Shown piece after piece: positions 13,421-23,444 of a DNA stretch of 64,000 nucleotides. The first letter of the stretch is position 1; every line of letters starts with the position of its first letter. Position numbers and translations under genes: made by a program. The notes below the pieces were generated by a model. The model saw only the letters and a program-made list of their open reading frames with translations. It was not told the DNA's origin and ran no database searches. This DNA comes from Aquilaria yunnanensis (taxonomy: Eukaryota > Streptophyta > Magnoliopsida > Malvales > Thymelaeaceae), in contig CM077596.1 in NCBI GenBank assembly GCA_039654915.1, positions 7,502,001 through 7,566,000 on the forward strand. Direction: 5' to 3'.

Positions 13421-13924
13421 TGTTGACACCCAATTTCGTCCGGCCATTAAAATAATTTTAAAAAAAATTAAATAAAAAAAATTAAATAAAAAAAATGTAT
13501 TATTATTATTATTGTTATTATTATTACTAAATTTTTTTTTAATTAGTTTAAAATATATATATTTTTTTAAGATTTGATATATGTGTGTATATGTGTATGT
13601 TTGAAAGAAAAAAAGAAAACTCCATAAAAATGACAAAATTTAAAAGTTTGAGGTAAAAATGACAAAATTAAGAAGTTTCAGGCAAAATTGACAAATTCTG
13701 AAAGTTCCAGGAGCATTTGGCAGTTTGTCACATAAAATTTTGAGCCTGCCGACGTTTTTGGCTCAAATTGACAGAAAACGACAAAATTGTCAAAATCAGA
13801 AGCTTCAGGAACTTATCCAGAGGCTGAGAGACGTAAAGGACTAAAATTGTCATTTTACCAATTTAAGAGATAAGTTTGAAATTTTTTATTAATTTATCCA
13901 TCAACAGTTCAGCTAAACTTCCTC

Positions 13925-13933
13925 TATAAATAG
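13925..13933 (+). promoter_or_regulatory. LTR TATA box
   Basis: TATAAATAG preceded by cctc, about 505 bp into the LTR. The same box in the same context occurs in the 3' LTR and, as TATAAATAG at 61650-61658, in the related LTR near the window end. It is the likely promoter for the element transcript, with the start expected near 13955. Confidence 0.7.
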
Positions 13934-14075
13934 CCCCCCAAATTTTGTGCTGAACACAGAAAAAAATAGCAAAAAAACTTAGAGCTCCGTTTCAAAAAAA
14001 AGAGAAAATTACAGCCCTTAGCCCCAGCCCTCTTCCCTTCTTCCCCAGAAAGCCAAAATTTTTTTTCACTGCTGT

Positions 14076-14078
<3 letters not shown>

Positions 14079-14117
<39 letters not shown>

Positions 14118-14420
14118 GTGCCCCTCGCCGCCCGCCGCCGCCGCCCTACGCCGTTCGCCGCCGCCGTGCCCTCCCCTCGCCGCACCTGCCGCCGCCGCGC
14201 TCGCCCTCGCCGCCAGCCGCCCACGCCGTTCCCCCCGCCTCACCTTCCTTTTTCCCCTTGCACCGCCCCTGCCCGCCGCCGCGCCGCCCCTGCCTGCCGC
14301 CGCGCCGCCCTCGCCGCCGGCCCCCCCCCCGTGCCCCACGCCGTCGCCCCCTGCCCCTGGCCGTGCCGCCAGCTGCCCCTCCCTTTTCCCCCCCTCGCGC
14401 CGTCGTCGTTCTCGTTTCTC
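14079..14420 (+). repeat. (CT)n microsatellite followed by a CpG-rich leader segment
   Basis: Seventeen CT units are followed by about 300 bp made almost only of C and G, rich in GCCGCC-like triplets, inside an otherwise very AT-rich LTR. The related LTR at 61163 lacks it and has only a short cgcgcgcgtccgcg stretch in its place. The segment would be in the transcribed leader. Length of a C-run (10 versus 13) and one G/A change distinguish the two LTR copies here. Confidence 0.8.
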
Positions 14421-14447
14421 AGGAATTCAAAATTTTAATTCAAAAGG

Positions 14448-14523
14448 GTAAACCCTTGTTTCACCCATCATCTTTTCAATTTCTTTCTATTAGGTCACTA
14501 ACCTTTTTATTTTGTCTTTGCAG
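14448..14523 (+). other. Putative 76-nt intron in the LTR leader
   Basis: Donor GTAAAC at 14448 and acceptor CTTTGCAG ending at 14523, with a T-rich tract before the acceptor. The related LTR has GTAAAA at 61858 and CTTGCAG ending at 61933, also exactly 76 nt, although the flanking leader differs. Conserved borders and length in diverged LTRs favour a real intron, but splicing is not shown. Confidence 0.5.
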
Positions 14524-14684
14524 AAAATTAATTAACTAACTCATTTATTTTTTTTACTTGTTTATTTATTTGTTTATTATTGTTATTATTACTAACCTTT
14601 TTTTTTTTTTTGTTATTAGCAACTAACAACTAACTTGCTAATTTTTACTAACCTTTATTATTATTGTTGTTAATAATTAATTAA

Positions 14685-15080
14685 ATTGTCTAACTTTTAT
14701 TTTTGTTGTAATTAATTAACTTAATTAAACTTGGCTAACTTTTATTTATTGTTGTTAATTAATTAACTTAATTAAACTTGGCTAATTTTTATTTATTGTT
14801 GTTAATTAATTAACTTAATTAAACTTGGCTAACTTTTATTTATTGTTGTTAATTAATTAACTTAATTAAACTTGGCTAACTTTTATTTATTGTTGTTAAT
14901 TAATTAACTTAATTAAACTTGGCTAATTTTTATTTATTGTTGTTAATTAATTAACTTAATTAAACTTGGCTAACTTTTATTTATTGTTGTTAATTAATTA
15001 ACTTAATTAAACTTGGTTAATTTTTATTTATTGTTGTTAATTAATTAACTTAATTAAACTTGGCTAACTTTTATTATTGT
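14685..15080 (+). repeat. 47-bp tandem repeat array in the 5' LTR
   Basis: About eight copies of a 47-bp unit recognised by cttggctaa, with phases at 14731, 14778, 14825, 14872 and 14919 and onwards. Degenerate copies continue to about 15240. The same array is in the 3' LTR; the related LTR at 61163 has only simpler ctaac/ttatta repeats there. Confidence 0.85.
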
Positions 15081-15592
15081 TGTTAATTAATTAAATTAAT
15101 TAAATTGTCTAACTTTTATTTTTGTTGTAATTAATTAACTTAATTAACTTGACTAACTTTTTATTATTGTTGTTAACCATTAATTTAATTAAACTTGGCT
15201 AATTTTTATTATTGTTGTTAATTAATTTAATCTAACTTTTACTAACCTTTTTTATTGTTATTAACTAACTAATCCAACTAATCTAACTATATTAATTGTG
15301 CTAACTTTTATTATTATTGTGTTATTAAAGTGGATGGCCAAAAAGCCCCACTTTATTAATTGAATTTTTTTTATGATTAAAAGATAAAAAAAGGAATTTT
15401 ATGTGAATAATTTTCTAAAGGCTAATAAAAATTACTTTTTTTTATTTTGAAACAAAGTTTTTATTCCTTTTAATAAACAAACATAATGAAATAATTCAAA
15501 AATAAAATAAATAAATAAATAAACATAAAACCATTCTTTTAATACATCTTTAAAATTAATAATTAATGAAATAAAAAAATTTAATTAAAACT

Positions 15593-15623
15593 CCATGACC
15601 AAATGATCCGCCAGGATCCATGG
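15593..15623 (+). other. 31-nt LTR hairpin, copy h1
   Basis: Outer stem CCATG/CATGG, inner stem GATCC/GGATC, loop GCCA, and a 7-nt bulge on the 5' side between the stems. It belongs to a family of four per LTR; see 17021-17231. Confidence 0.6.
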
Positions 15624-16280
15624 CTCGGAAATATTTTTAAAATAAAATATATAAATAAATTTTTTTTTTTCTTTATAAAAAATAAAAAAAAAAAACTTTA
15701 GACTAATATATTAATTATCTATTAATATATAATTTTTTTTAGTTTTCTTTATTAAAAAGAATAAAAAGCGTAAAATTTTTGAGTTAATATTTTTCAATAA
15801 TATTTTATTTATTTCTTTTAAAAATATAATTTTTTTTTAGTTTTCTTTATTAATAAAAAGAATGAAAAGAATAAAAATTTTGGGTTAATATGTTATTCAG
15901 TAATATTTTACTTATTAAAAGATATAACTTTTTGTTTCCTTTATAAAAATCTTAATCAAATAATTTCAAAATAATACAAAATAAAACAAAAATAATTGAA
16001 TTTTCTCTTAAATATTTTTGACTTATTGATTAGATATATTTTCAGAAATATAAATTAAAATTAAAAAAAAAAAATCTTTCATCAAACAAAGAAGAATATA
16101 AAAATAAAAATATCAAGACTTTTGTTTTAAAATACATATAAGTTTTCGGTTAAATAATCTTTTATTCCAAAAATAAATTAAATAAATATCAAAACTTTTC
16201 TTCTTTTGTTTAAAATTTTTGATTCTCTTAATAAAAAAAAATAATAAAAAATAAAAATAAAAATAAAAATTTTTTTTAGT

Positions 16281-16376
16281 TCATGGTATATTGGCTGGAA
16301 ACTGTCTCGTGCCCGCTTTTGAGCTGCTTCACCTGGTGAAGAGGGTCTGGCTGAGTAACAACGCCCCGTACCATGA
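16281..16376 (+). other. GC-normal island bracketed by an inverted repeat
   Basis: About 96 bp of balanced composition inside very AT-rich LTR sequence, closed by TCATGGTA (16281-16288) and its perfect reverse complement TACCATGA (16369-16376). Inside, CTTCACC/GGTGAAG (16327-16341) forms a small palindrome. No reading frame. It is present in both LTRs of this element but not in the related LTR at 61163. Confidence 0.5.
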
Positions 16377-16499
16377 TCAAAATTTTTATTTTTAAACTCT
16401 TTAATTCTTTTAAATTAACTTCTTATTAAATAAAAATTAATTATTATTATTATTATTTTTTTTTTTTAATTCTTTTATAAATTGAGTAATCCTTTAAAA

Positions 16500-16915
16500 T
16501 AATAAATATCTTTCATTAAACAAGAAAAACAAAAAAAGTAAACAAGAAAAAAAAGAAAGATAAGAAAAATAAAAGAAAGATAAGAAACAAAAATAAAAGA
16601 AAGATAAGAAAGAAAAGGAAGATAAAAAAAATATAAAAGAAAAGATAAGATAAGAAAAGAAAGAAAGAAAAGACAAGAAAAATAAAAGAAAGATAAGAAA
16701 GAAAAATAAAAGAAAGATAAGATAAAGAAAAAAAGGAAATATAAGAAAAAGAAAAGAAAGATAAAAGAAAGAAAAAGAAAAAGCAAAGAAAGAAAGAAAA
16801 GAATAAAAAAGAAAGAAAAGAAAAGAAATTAAAAGAAATTAAAAAAAAGAAGTAAAAATAAGTAAAAAAAGAAGAAAAAGAAAGAAAGTAAAAAAAGAAG
16901 TAAAAAATATAAAGA
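16500..16915 (+). repeat. Purine-rich tract
   Basis: About 400 bp with almost only A and G on the plus strand (gaaagataag-type units). The long phenylalanine/serine-rich frames on the opposite strand come from this composition and are not genes. Copied in the 3' LTR. Confidence 0.8.
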
Positions 16916-17020
16916 TAAATTTTTTAGTTAGTATTAAAAATCATTCATAAACAAAAAGAATTACCATTTAAAAATTAATTTCATAATAATAAGAATTAAA
17001 TAATTACGATAAATCAATTT

Positions 17021-17231
17021 CCATATCCGGATGATCCGGTAGGATCTACGGTTTGGAAAATATCAAACTTTTTAAAATAAACAAATTAAATAAACAGATA
17101 AAAATCCATATTTTTACAATATGGATAAAATTGTTTAAAATTTCACCAAATTCCGTGTCCAAATGACTCGGCAGAGTCCATGGTTCGGAATCAAAATCTT
17201 CCATGTCCAAATGACTCGGCAGAGTCCATGG
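17021..17231 (+). other. LTR hairpin cluster, copies h2-h4
   Basis: Three 31-nt hairpins with the same layout as h1. h2 (17021-17051) has CCATA/TACGG outside and GATCC/GGATC inside. h3 (17153-17183) has CCGTG/CATGG outside and GACTC/GAGTC inside. h4 (17201-17231) has CCATG/CATGG outside and GACTC/GAGTC inside. Inner stems swap two base pairs between GATCC and GACTC types on both arms. The related LTR carries the same four at 62845-62875, 63608-63638, 63736-63766 and 63783-63813, where the h2 equivalent pairs as CCATA/TATGG. A TCGGAA or TTGGAA tail follows each. Confidence 0.65.
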
Positions 17232-17515
17232 TTCGGAAGTATAAAATTCTATACAAATTAATTTCCAAAAATCCGCATTCAACTAATTCAGTTAAAATTT
17301 CTAGTTTGAAAATTAACTGAATTTTTTTTAAGCAAAGTAAAACAAAATTAAAATCAACTAAGGTGCCAATTTTGGGCGCTATAACAATATTGTTTTAGCG
17401 TAACCGTACTCCCGATCCCCGAACTCTCGCAGACCATATTTTAAGGTATCCAATCGACCTGAGCGAAAACCGATTGGTGGCGACTCCCGAAAACGGCCCG
17501 CACGTTGCCACAGCT

Positions 17516-17534
17516 TGGCGACTCCACTGGGGAC
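17516..17534 (+). other. Primer-binding site
   Basis: TGGCGACTCCACTGGGGAC starts 3 nt after the 5' LTR end and begins with the TGG expected to pair with a tRNA CCA tail. The TGGCGACTCC start fits the arginine-tRNA primer class that I recall for Ogre/Tat elements; the tRNA identity was not checked. Confidence 0.75.
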
Positions 17535-18587
17535 ACGGTTAGTGAGTCGAGCCTAAAACTTGATTTGTTTTGCTTTGCTTATTTTTATGTGGATTTTTTT
17601 TTATGCTATATTTGCTTAGCAAAAACATGCATTATGCATTCACAATATGAAGCTCTATACCCGAGCTTCCTCAAATCGAACACGATTCTTTCTAAGCGGA
17701 ATTGGTGTTGTTGTCCTTGTGAGGCCATGGTCTCCAAGCCTTCACCGGTTTCAAAGTAGCAAAGTAGTGTATTGCCTTCTGAGACGGTTAGTCTCTGCAT
17801 GGGCCCACGAAAAGCTACGACTCGAATTAATCCATTCCTTACATTAACCCTAGAGGGTAAGGAATCGGGCCGTCACTATGATTTAGTGACGGGATTCGGG
17901 AACTATCCCTGGCCTTTTTGATAAGCCACCTTATGCATATAGAATTCCCCACTTAACCATAGAACTGACCATAGAATTTCTACCATTTACCAACACTATA
18001 AGCATGTTATTGTTATGCCATTTTTGTTACCTTATCCTTGGTTTTCTTTGTGTTTTATATTTATGGCTCAGACTTCTTTTCGTAATAGTTCATGTGTTAT
18101 TAATTGATATCTAACTCGTTGTTAACCTTGTTATTCTTTTGTTATACTTCTGTTTTGTACAATTTTTCGTCATGCATCAAAACCACGCACCAAACTGTAA
18201 TAACTTTTGATCTTTCTAAATGACAACTAGAAATCTCGAAGTTCTACGATAGTTGATAATCAAACTCACTTATTGCATGCATCCATTACATCAATCATGT
18301 GCATACAAAGTCTGATAAAAACATAATCTCATTTTGTATTGCATGCATCCATTACATCAATCACGTGCATACAAAGTTTGATAAAACATAATCTCATTTT
18401 GTATTGCACGCATCCATTACATTAAATACATGCATACAAAGTCTGATAAAAACATAATCTCATTTTGTATTACATACATCCATCACATCAATCAATTGCA
18501 TATAAAGTTTAATAAAATGAATCTCACTTTAGAAACGGTAAAATTGGCCATCAACACCGATATCCAGCTCGGCTCCAAATAAGATTA
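17535..18587 (+). other. Untranslated leader of the cargo element
   Basis: No protein signal. A tandem repeat of about 66 bp lies at 18271-18530, listed separately. Confidence 0.55.
18271..18530 (+). repeat. Tandem repeat, 4 x about 66 bp
   Basis: Unit with tgcatccattacat followed by gcatacaaagt, at phases 18271, 18337, 18402 and 18468. Non-coding, between the primer site and gag. Confidence 0.8.
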
Positions 18588-19860
18588 ATGGCAGAACAAA
18601 CCAAAGGACGTCTCATAGATATGAAGTCCAATATAGAAAGTATGGCTGAGCAAATGAAACAGTTAATGGAGTTAGCGACCCAAGTCCCCGTCAATGACCC
18701 ACAAGATCTAACCTATCCTCCCCAATTCACTCAGAACAGGTCTCAGTTCAAGAGAAGCTCTTTCATGACTCAGGTCTATCTGATATCATTCATCTAAGGC
18801 ACAATCCAATTTTTGAAGAAAAGAAGCTCCTGCTTAAAGAAGAAGAGAATACTAAAAAAACTCAAGATCATAGAAAAGAGACTGCGGACCATTGAAAGAG
18901 GCACTTTATCTCTTTTGATGAACAATCTTTGCTTGATACCAGATGTTGTGATTCCCTCATACTTTAAGGTACCTGACTTTGTGAAATATGATGGAACAAG
19001 TTATCCCATCAATTATATTACGCTGTTTCTAAGGAAAATACAACCACTCACAAGAGACGAGAAAGTGTTGATAGCACTTTTTCAAGAAAATCTTACAAAG
19101 TCAGCGCTACAATGGTATCTAAGTCAAGGTCTGAGAAACATCAAAGCCTGGAATGACCTCGTTTAAGCTCTCAATCAGTAACTGTGAGCATGTTATAGAC
19201 TTACCCCTAGATCACCAAATTCTCCAGAATATAGAGAAGAAGGAACAAGAGACCTTTAAGGAATACGCATAAAGGTGGAGACACTTAGCCGCACAAGTTC
19301 AACCATCTATGATAGAAAGAGAATTGATCACCCTGTTTACCCAGGCATTAAATAGACCATTTCATGAAAAAGTAGTTGGGAACACTTCAAGTAGCTTTTC
19401 AAATGTGGTCTTATCTGGAGAAAAGATCGAATTTGGAATCAAAACAGAAAAGCTGGTCGATTCATCAATTGAAGGATGTTTCAATGAAAGAACCGGAGCC
19501 ATCCAAAACATCATCTCCAAGTCCTATGATCCAATACCACTCAAGTTACAAGTGAAAGGATATCCTATTGAGACTGTAATCTTCAAGGCTCCCTCATCAG
19601 TGCCACATACCACTCATGGGAAGAAATGCTACTCAAGTCGATTCAATTTTCACAAGTTACAAACCTGCTACCACCCATACCAACGGTAGCAAAGATCAAG
19701 TAGCCTCCTCTTCCAAGTTGGAATGACCCAAACGCCAAATACAAAATGTTCAATCGGGCATTTAATTGAAAATTGTGTGGCACTAAAACTCAAGGTCCAA
19801 TAGTTGGTCGAGTTTAAATTCCTAGGCCATGATGTGATTGGTAATTGAAAGTGAAGATTT
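18588..19860 (+). pseudogene. Ty3/gypsy gag relic of the cargo element
   Basis: An N-terminal piece (MAEQTKGRLIDMKSNIESM) ends at 18797. In the next piece a retrotransposon gag core is clear: IPDVVIPSYFKVPDFVKYDG, then a stretch ending LQWYLSQGL and AWNDLV. After a stop at 19167 and a frame change the core resumes with EKKEQETFKEYA, a stop, RWRHLAAQVQPSM and VVGNTSSSF. Towards 19730-19800 a decayed zinc-knuckle-like segment (KCSIGHLIENC) is followed by LKLKVQ. At least three interruptions make Gag non-functional. The pattern is that of Tat/Athila-branch gag. No protease or pol sequence follows. Confidence 0.85.
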
Positions 19861-22374
19861 CGAGCTGGAATTACATTGATTTTGGAAGGACTCCAAGTCA
19901 AATCTGACCTAATAGTCCGCACACACTTTTGAATGACAGGGAATCCTTTGAATAAACTTGTATCTTTGAAAGCTTGCAAAAGTAATTTAATAGTAAAAAT
20001 CTCCTAGATTTAGTCCAGAATCTAGGGTGTAGTCTTTGTTAAATGGACACCTGCTATTCTTTTTTTGGTACAACAAAAAGATGTGATGCGTGCATTCTAC
20101 TACTTTCCATTTTTACACTCTTTGCCATTATACTATCCATTATTGCTATCACACTTTACTTTTTCGACAGCCGGTAATTCTTTTTGTTCTCTAACAAAAA
20201 GATGTTGCGTGTGCATTCTACCACTTTTTAATTCCATTATTACATCTACACATTCTACCAATTTTTACCAAAAATTCAATTATTACACCTACACATTCCA
20301 CCACTTCTTACTAAAAATTCCATTTTTACATCCATCTCTCACTCCTTTCCATTATACTATCCATTATTGCCATCATACTTTGCTTTCTAAATGATACTAC
20401 TCGTGGGTGAAAATAAAAAGTTAAGGAAAATTTGATAGTAGTGATCTTGAAAGTGCTGCCAAATCTAGTAAGAAGGATTTCAAACGTTGCACCTCAACCC
20501 TCAAAAGGAATTCACAGTGGTTATCAACATCCTTGCAAGAAGTCCGGGGTTAGCTTCCAAATCCAAAGAAGTTAGCTCTCATATTAAATGGCTTTAATGG
20601 TCTCTCAATTCTCATGAATGCTCAACACAAGCAAAGGTTCTCAGTTCTCTGCAACACAAACTCCAAAAAGAAAGAGAAATTCGTCCCTTCCATCAAAAGA
20701 CAACAAGGGGAAATTCAAAACCAAAAAAGGACTGAGAACAAGCACGAGCAAGCAAGGCCATTTGAGTCATCTCACTTCAAGAGAGTTATCAAGTATGTCA
20801 TCACCATAGCTCACAAAAAAAAAAAAAAGGAAACAAAGAAAAAAAAAAGAAAAGAAAAGAAAAAAGGGCTCAAGTTAGAGCAAAAGAAAGAAAACAAAAA
20901 GTGAGCTATGGATTCTAGACTGAAAACCTGCAAAGGCGGTTTAGAACACAAAAGCAACCCTCAAACCAAGCATGCATAAAGATCACAATAGTTGGGGGGG
21001 CAACAGATAAGGTCTAACTTTCTGGAAAGAGTGGCAAATTGAGGTCATCACTATTGAGTTTTTCACCATAATCAAATTTGCTCACGAGTAGTATTAAAAG
21101 ACCCTTCTCCCACACCACTTAAATTTAACTTTCCTCAGACCTAACATCCTCATTCAGTTAAAAGACTATCATTGTGAATCATGTTTCTACCTTATTTAAT
21201 ACTGCTCACGAGTAGTATTAAAATACCCTTCTTTCACACCACTCAAACTTAACTTTACTCAAACCTAATATTTACCTCTTAATATTATTCTCATTCAGCT
21301 AAAAGACTGCCACAAAAAAAAAAAACATTCAAACTTAACTTTCCTCACACCTAATATTTACCTCTTGATATCATCCGCATTCAGCTAAAAGGCTATCATT
21401 CTGAATCATGTTTCTACCTTATTGCATTGCACAGTTTATGTCTTCGAGTTGGAAAAGAGAAGAATGACAGGATATTTTAATTAAAAACAAAGACCGTAAA
21501 TTACTTTGTCAAGCTTTGAGAATTGATGAAAGTTTTTCTTTAAGGCCAAACCATTATTCATTAATGTATGTAGACTTAAAAGTGAGGAGATAGCTTGAGT
21601 CTTTCTTTAATAAGATGTGGTTCTTGTAAGAAAAATTTACGATCAAGTGCCAGCACAAAGGTCTAGAAATGCTCGACCTTCTGTTAAATCAAAGGCGAGA
21701 TGATACCTTTTATCCACATAAATACCATATTCAGGGGGGCAAAGTAGTCTTTACGAAGCGTAAGAGGAGTACTGCCAACAAAGAAGTTCAATAGACAAGG
21801 GGGCAAGTCTTATGGATCAAAACTTGAGCTCAAGGAAGAGCAATCTTTCAGATTATAACATGGGGATAAGTAAGTGTCGGCACGGCTACAAGAAAATGGG
21901 CAAAGCAGACATTGAAAGTAAAGCCTTTGATGGTATCAAATCCATGACAATGGATGAGTACCCGAAAGAGATATAAATTATGAGGCGGGCCAACTTTAAA
22001 GAAATTGAGGCCAAAATTCAAGAACAAGTCAAAGAAAGGGGATTTTGAAAAGAGTTGGGCTTTTGAGGCAGCGAACAAAAGCTGGAAAGCATAAAGAGAT
22101 TCAATGATAGTCCAAGAAGGCCATCACAAAGAGGATCCAGTAAAACAAAGACATAAAGAACTAGATCCATACAAAAAAAGCCATTAGTTACACATGCTCT
22201 GCATTCATGCATTTCATATCATGCATACATAGCCTTTACATAACAAGGACCAAACGGGAATCACATTCACAGCACAGTTACAACAGTATAAGCTGAGATC
22301 TCAATGTCATCAGTTCTTACCAATCTATCACTGGATACACAGCTAATATGCGGGACCAACCCGCATCAGGAATT
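19861..22374 (+). other. Non-coding interior between gag relic and cargo genes
   Basis: No recognisable protease, reverse transcriptase, RNase H or integrase in any frame. It holds an imperfect direct duplication near 20060-20260 (a caacaaaaagatgt / taacaaaaagatgt block followed by gtgcattctac), an A/G-rich stretch at 20810-20900, and a diverged tandem repeat at 21081-21430 (unit about 124 bp, with ctcacgagtagtatta and accactcaaacttaac-type blocks). Confidence 0.6.
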
Positions 22375-22770
22375 CAAGGATAAAGTAGACAATATTGTCA
22401 AAAGCTTGGCTACCGATTCAATAATCGAGGCTACACCTGGAAGGATACGATTGACGTCAGCTAGTAGTATCCAAGATAAGAGATAGCTATAGCCAAGGAT
22501 AAGGCAGATATCAAAAAATATAAAGTAGACAATATTGTCAAAAGCCTGGCAATTGATTCAATAATCGAGGCTACACCTGGAAGGACAGGATTGATGCCAG
22601 CTTAGCAGCATCCAAGATAAGAGATAGCTGTGGTCAAAGATAAGGCAGACATCAAGAAATATTGTCGTTGAAAATTTGTCAAAAGCGGACAATGGATTCA
22701 ATAATCGAGGACTGGATCGACGTCAGCTCGATGGAATATCCAAGATAAAAAATATCTATCACATCAAAAT
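22375..22770 (+). repeat. Tandem repeat, 3 x 140 bp, upstream of the first cargo gene
   Basis: gattcaataatcgagg occurs at 22415, 22555 and 22695, an exact 140-bp period. Units also share gtagacaatattgtca and atccaagataa-type blocks, and the third is the most diverged. The array ends about 125 bp before the first cargo ATG and could hold promoter or splicing signals. Confidence 0.8.
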
Positions 22771-22857
22771 GAAGTAGGATCTACTTTTCCGGTTAAGTGG
22801 CGGATACGGTACTCCGTGACTCTCAAGTCGGTTCTCTCAGTTGCCCATAATAACTGA

Positions 22858-22892
22858 TTCTTTCCTCTCTTATTTCTTTTACTTCCCTCTAG
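22858..22892 (+). promoter_or_regulatory. Strong 3' splice-site-like tract before the first cargo gene
   Basis: A nearly pure pyrimidine run of about 30 nt ends in CTCTAG, 3 nt before the ATG at 22896. No TATA box is seen close upstream, unlike the other two cargo genes. The arrangement suggests that this gene is expressed from a spliced element transcript, possibly with a leader donor such as 14448. Confidence 0.45.
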
Positions 22893-22895
22893 AAA

Positions 22896-23444
22896 ATGGA
22901 TCCTACTTTTTTTGTCTTGCGAAAGTATTTCCCTTCTCTCCTAATGAACATCCTCAAAAAGATCTACCAAGTTCGCTGTGAACGATTAAGAGTTCTGATG
23001 CACAAAGGAATCCCTGAAGATGTGCCGTGGTTAATCGAAGCCAAGGTCCGTTTGGCAGGTGAAATCCCAGAGGCATTTGTGTCTCACATGCCTAGTATAG
23101 GCAAAAGCTCTTATGCCAAAAAGCGAAGAGCGAAAAGGTTACAAGTCTGCCATAAATGTGGACGGTGGATTTGTAATACTAAATGTCGTTCTTTAGGGAT
23201 GATCTCTGATAATCAAGAAGATAAAATACGATTCATTAAGAATGGCCTGAGTAAGGACTCGTTGGATGATATCCAATTGACTCTTGAGACGCATTCTTGT
23301 GGATCTGTGCAACGTGAACTTCTTGGTTTATGGAGCATTTTTCATGAAGAACGAAACCGTTACAGTCCCGGGAATCTGACTGTAAATGACCCTGTTTGCC
23401 AGCTTGTAAGAAAACTGGATGGAAAGCAAATCCTCGACTCATAG
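22896..23444 (+). CDS. Virus-like cysteine-rich nucleic-acid-binding protein, cargo copy 1
   Basis: An intact 182-aa frame. Residues 8-25 form a hydrophobic/basic helix-like start (LRKYFPSLLMNILKKIYQ). Residues 69-81 are a strongly basic block, GKSSYAKKRRAKR. A zinc-finger-like Cys set follows: C85-x2-C88-x4-C93-x3-C97. Residues 110-118 read KIRFIKNGL. The order GxSxYAxxRRA, CxxC, further Cys, then IRFIKxG resembles the small nucleic-acid-binding proteins at the 3' end of Betaflexiviridae genomes (vitivirus p10 and carlavirus cysteine-rich protein families; Pfam Viral_NABP/Carla_C4), some of which suppress RNA silencing. Residues after about 120 have no match that I know. It is 69 % identical to copy 2 without gaps. 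A plant origin with later viral capture, or chance resemblance of a basic Cys-rich protein, remains possible because no search was run. Confidence 0.75.
   Translation: MDPTFFVLRKYFPSLLMNILKKIYQVRCERLRVLMHKGIPEDVPWLIEAKVRLAGEIPEAFVSHMPSIGKSSYAKKRRAKRLQVCHKCGRWICNTKCRSLGMISDNQEDKIRFIKNGLSKDSLDDIQLTLETHSCGSVQRELLGLWSIFHEERNRYSPGNLTVNDPVCQLVRKLDGKQILDS

Larger units (their letters stand above)
13421..17512 (+). repeat. 5' LTR of the cargo element
   Basis: 4092 bp, nearly identical to 27098-31187. In order it holds a TATA box, a (CT)n tract, a C/G-rich leader segment, a putative small intron, an array of 47-bp repeats, AT-rich sequence with hairpins, a structured GC-normal island, a long purine tract and a hairpin cluster. 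Small reading frames inside it, including proline/arginine/alanine-rich ones in the GC-rich part and phenylalanine/serine-rich ones opposite the purine tract, are composition artefacts. Confidence 0.93.

Noticed and set aside
13992..14539. Proline/arginine/alanine-rich and glycine-rich frames of about 100 codons on both strands of the GC-rich LTR segment (also at 27669-28219)
   Set aside because: They are open on both strands only because the segment is nearly pure C/G and contains few stops. No domain, and absent from the related LTR.
16475..16786. Phenylalanine/serine/leucine-rich minus-strand frames resembling a membrane protein (also at 30154-30465)
   Set aside because: Product of the purine tract read on the opposite strand. 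Low complexity, no conserved start or context.
17046..17282. Minus-strand frame with a repeated SEPWTLPSHLD motif (also at 30725)
   Set aside because: The repetition is the DNA hairpin family h3/h4 read in one frame, not a protein repeat.
20614..20904. Lysine-rich frame in the cargo element interior
   Set aside because: It is driven by an A/G-rich stretch and has no link to gag or pol domains.
22304..22486. 60-codon frame just upstream of the first cargo gene
   Set aside because: It runs into the 140-bp tandem repeats and the second unit does not keep it open.
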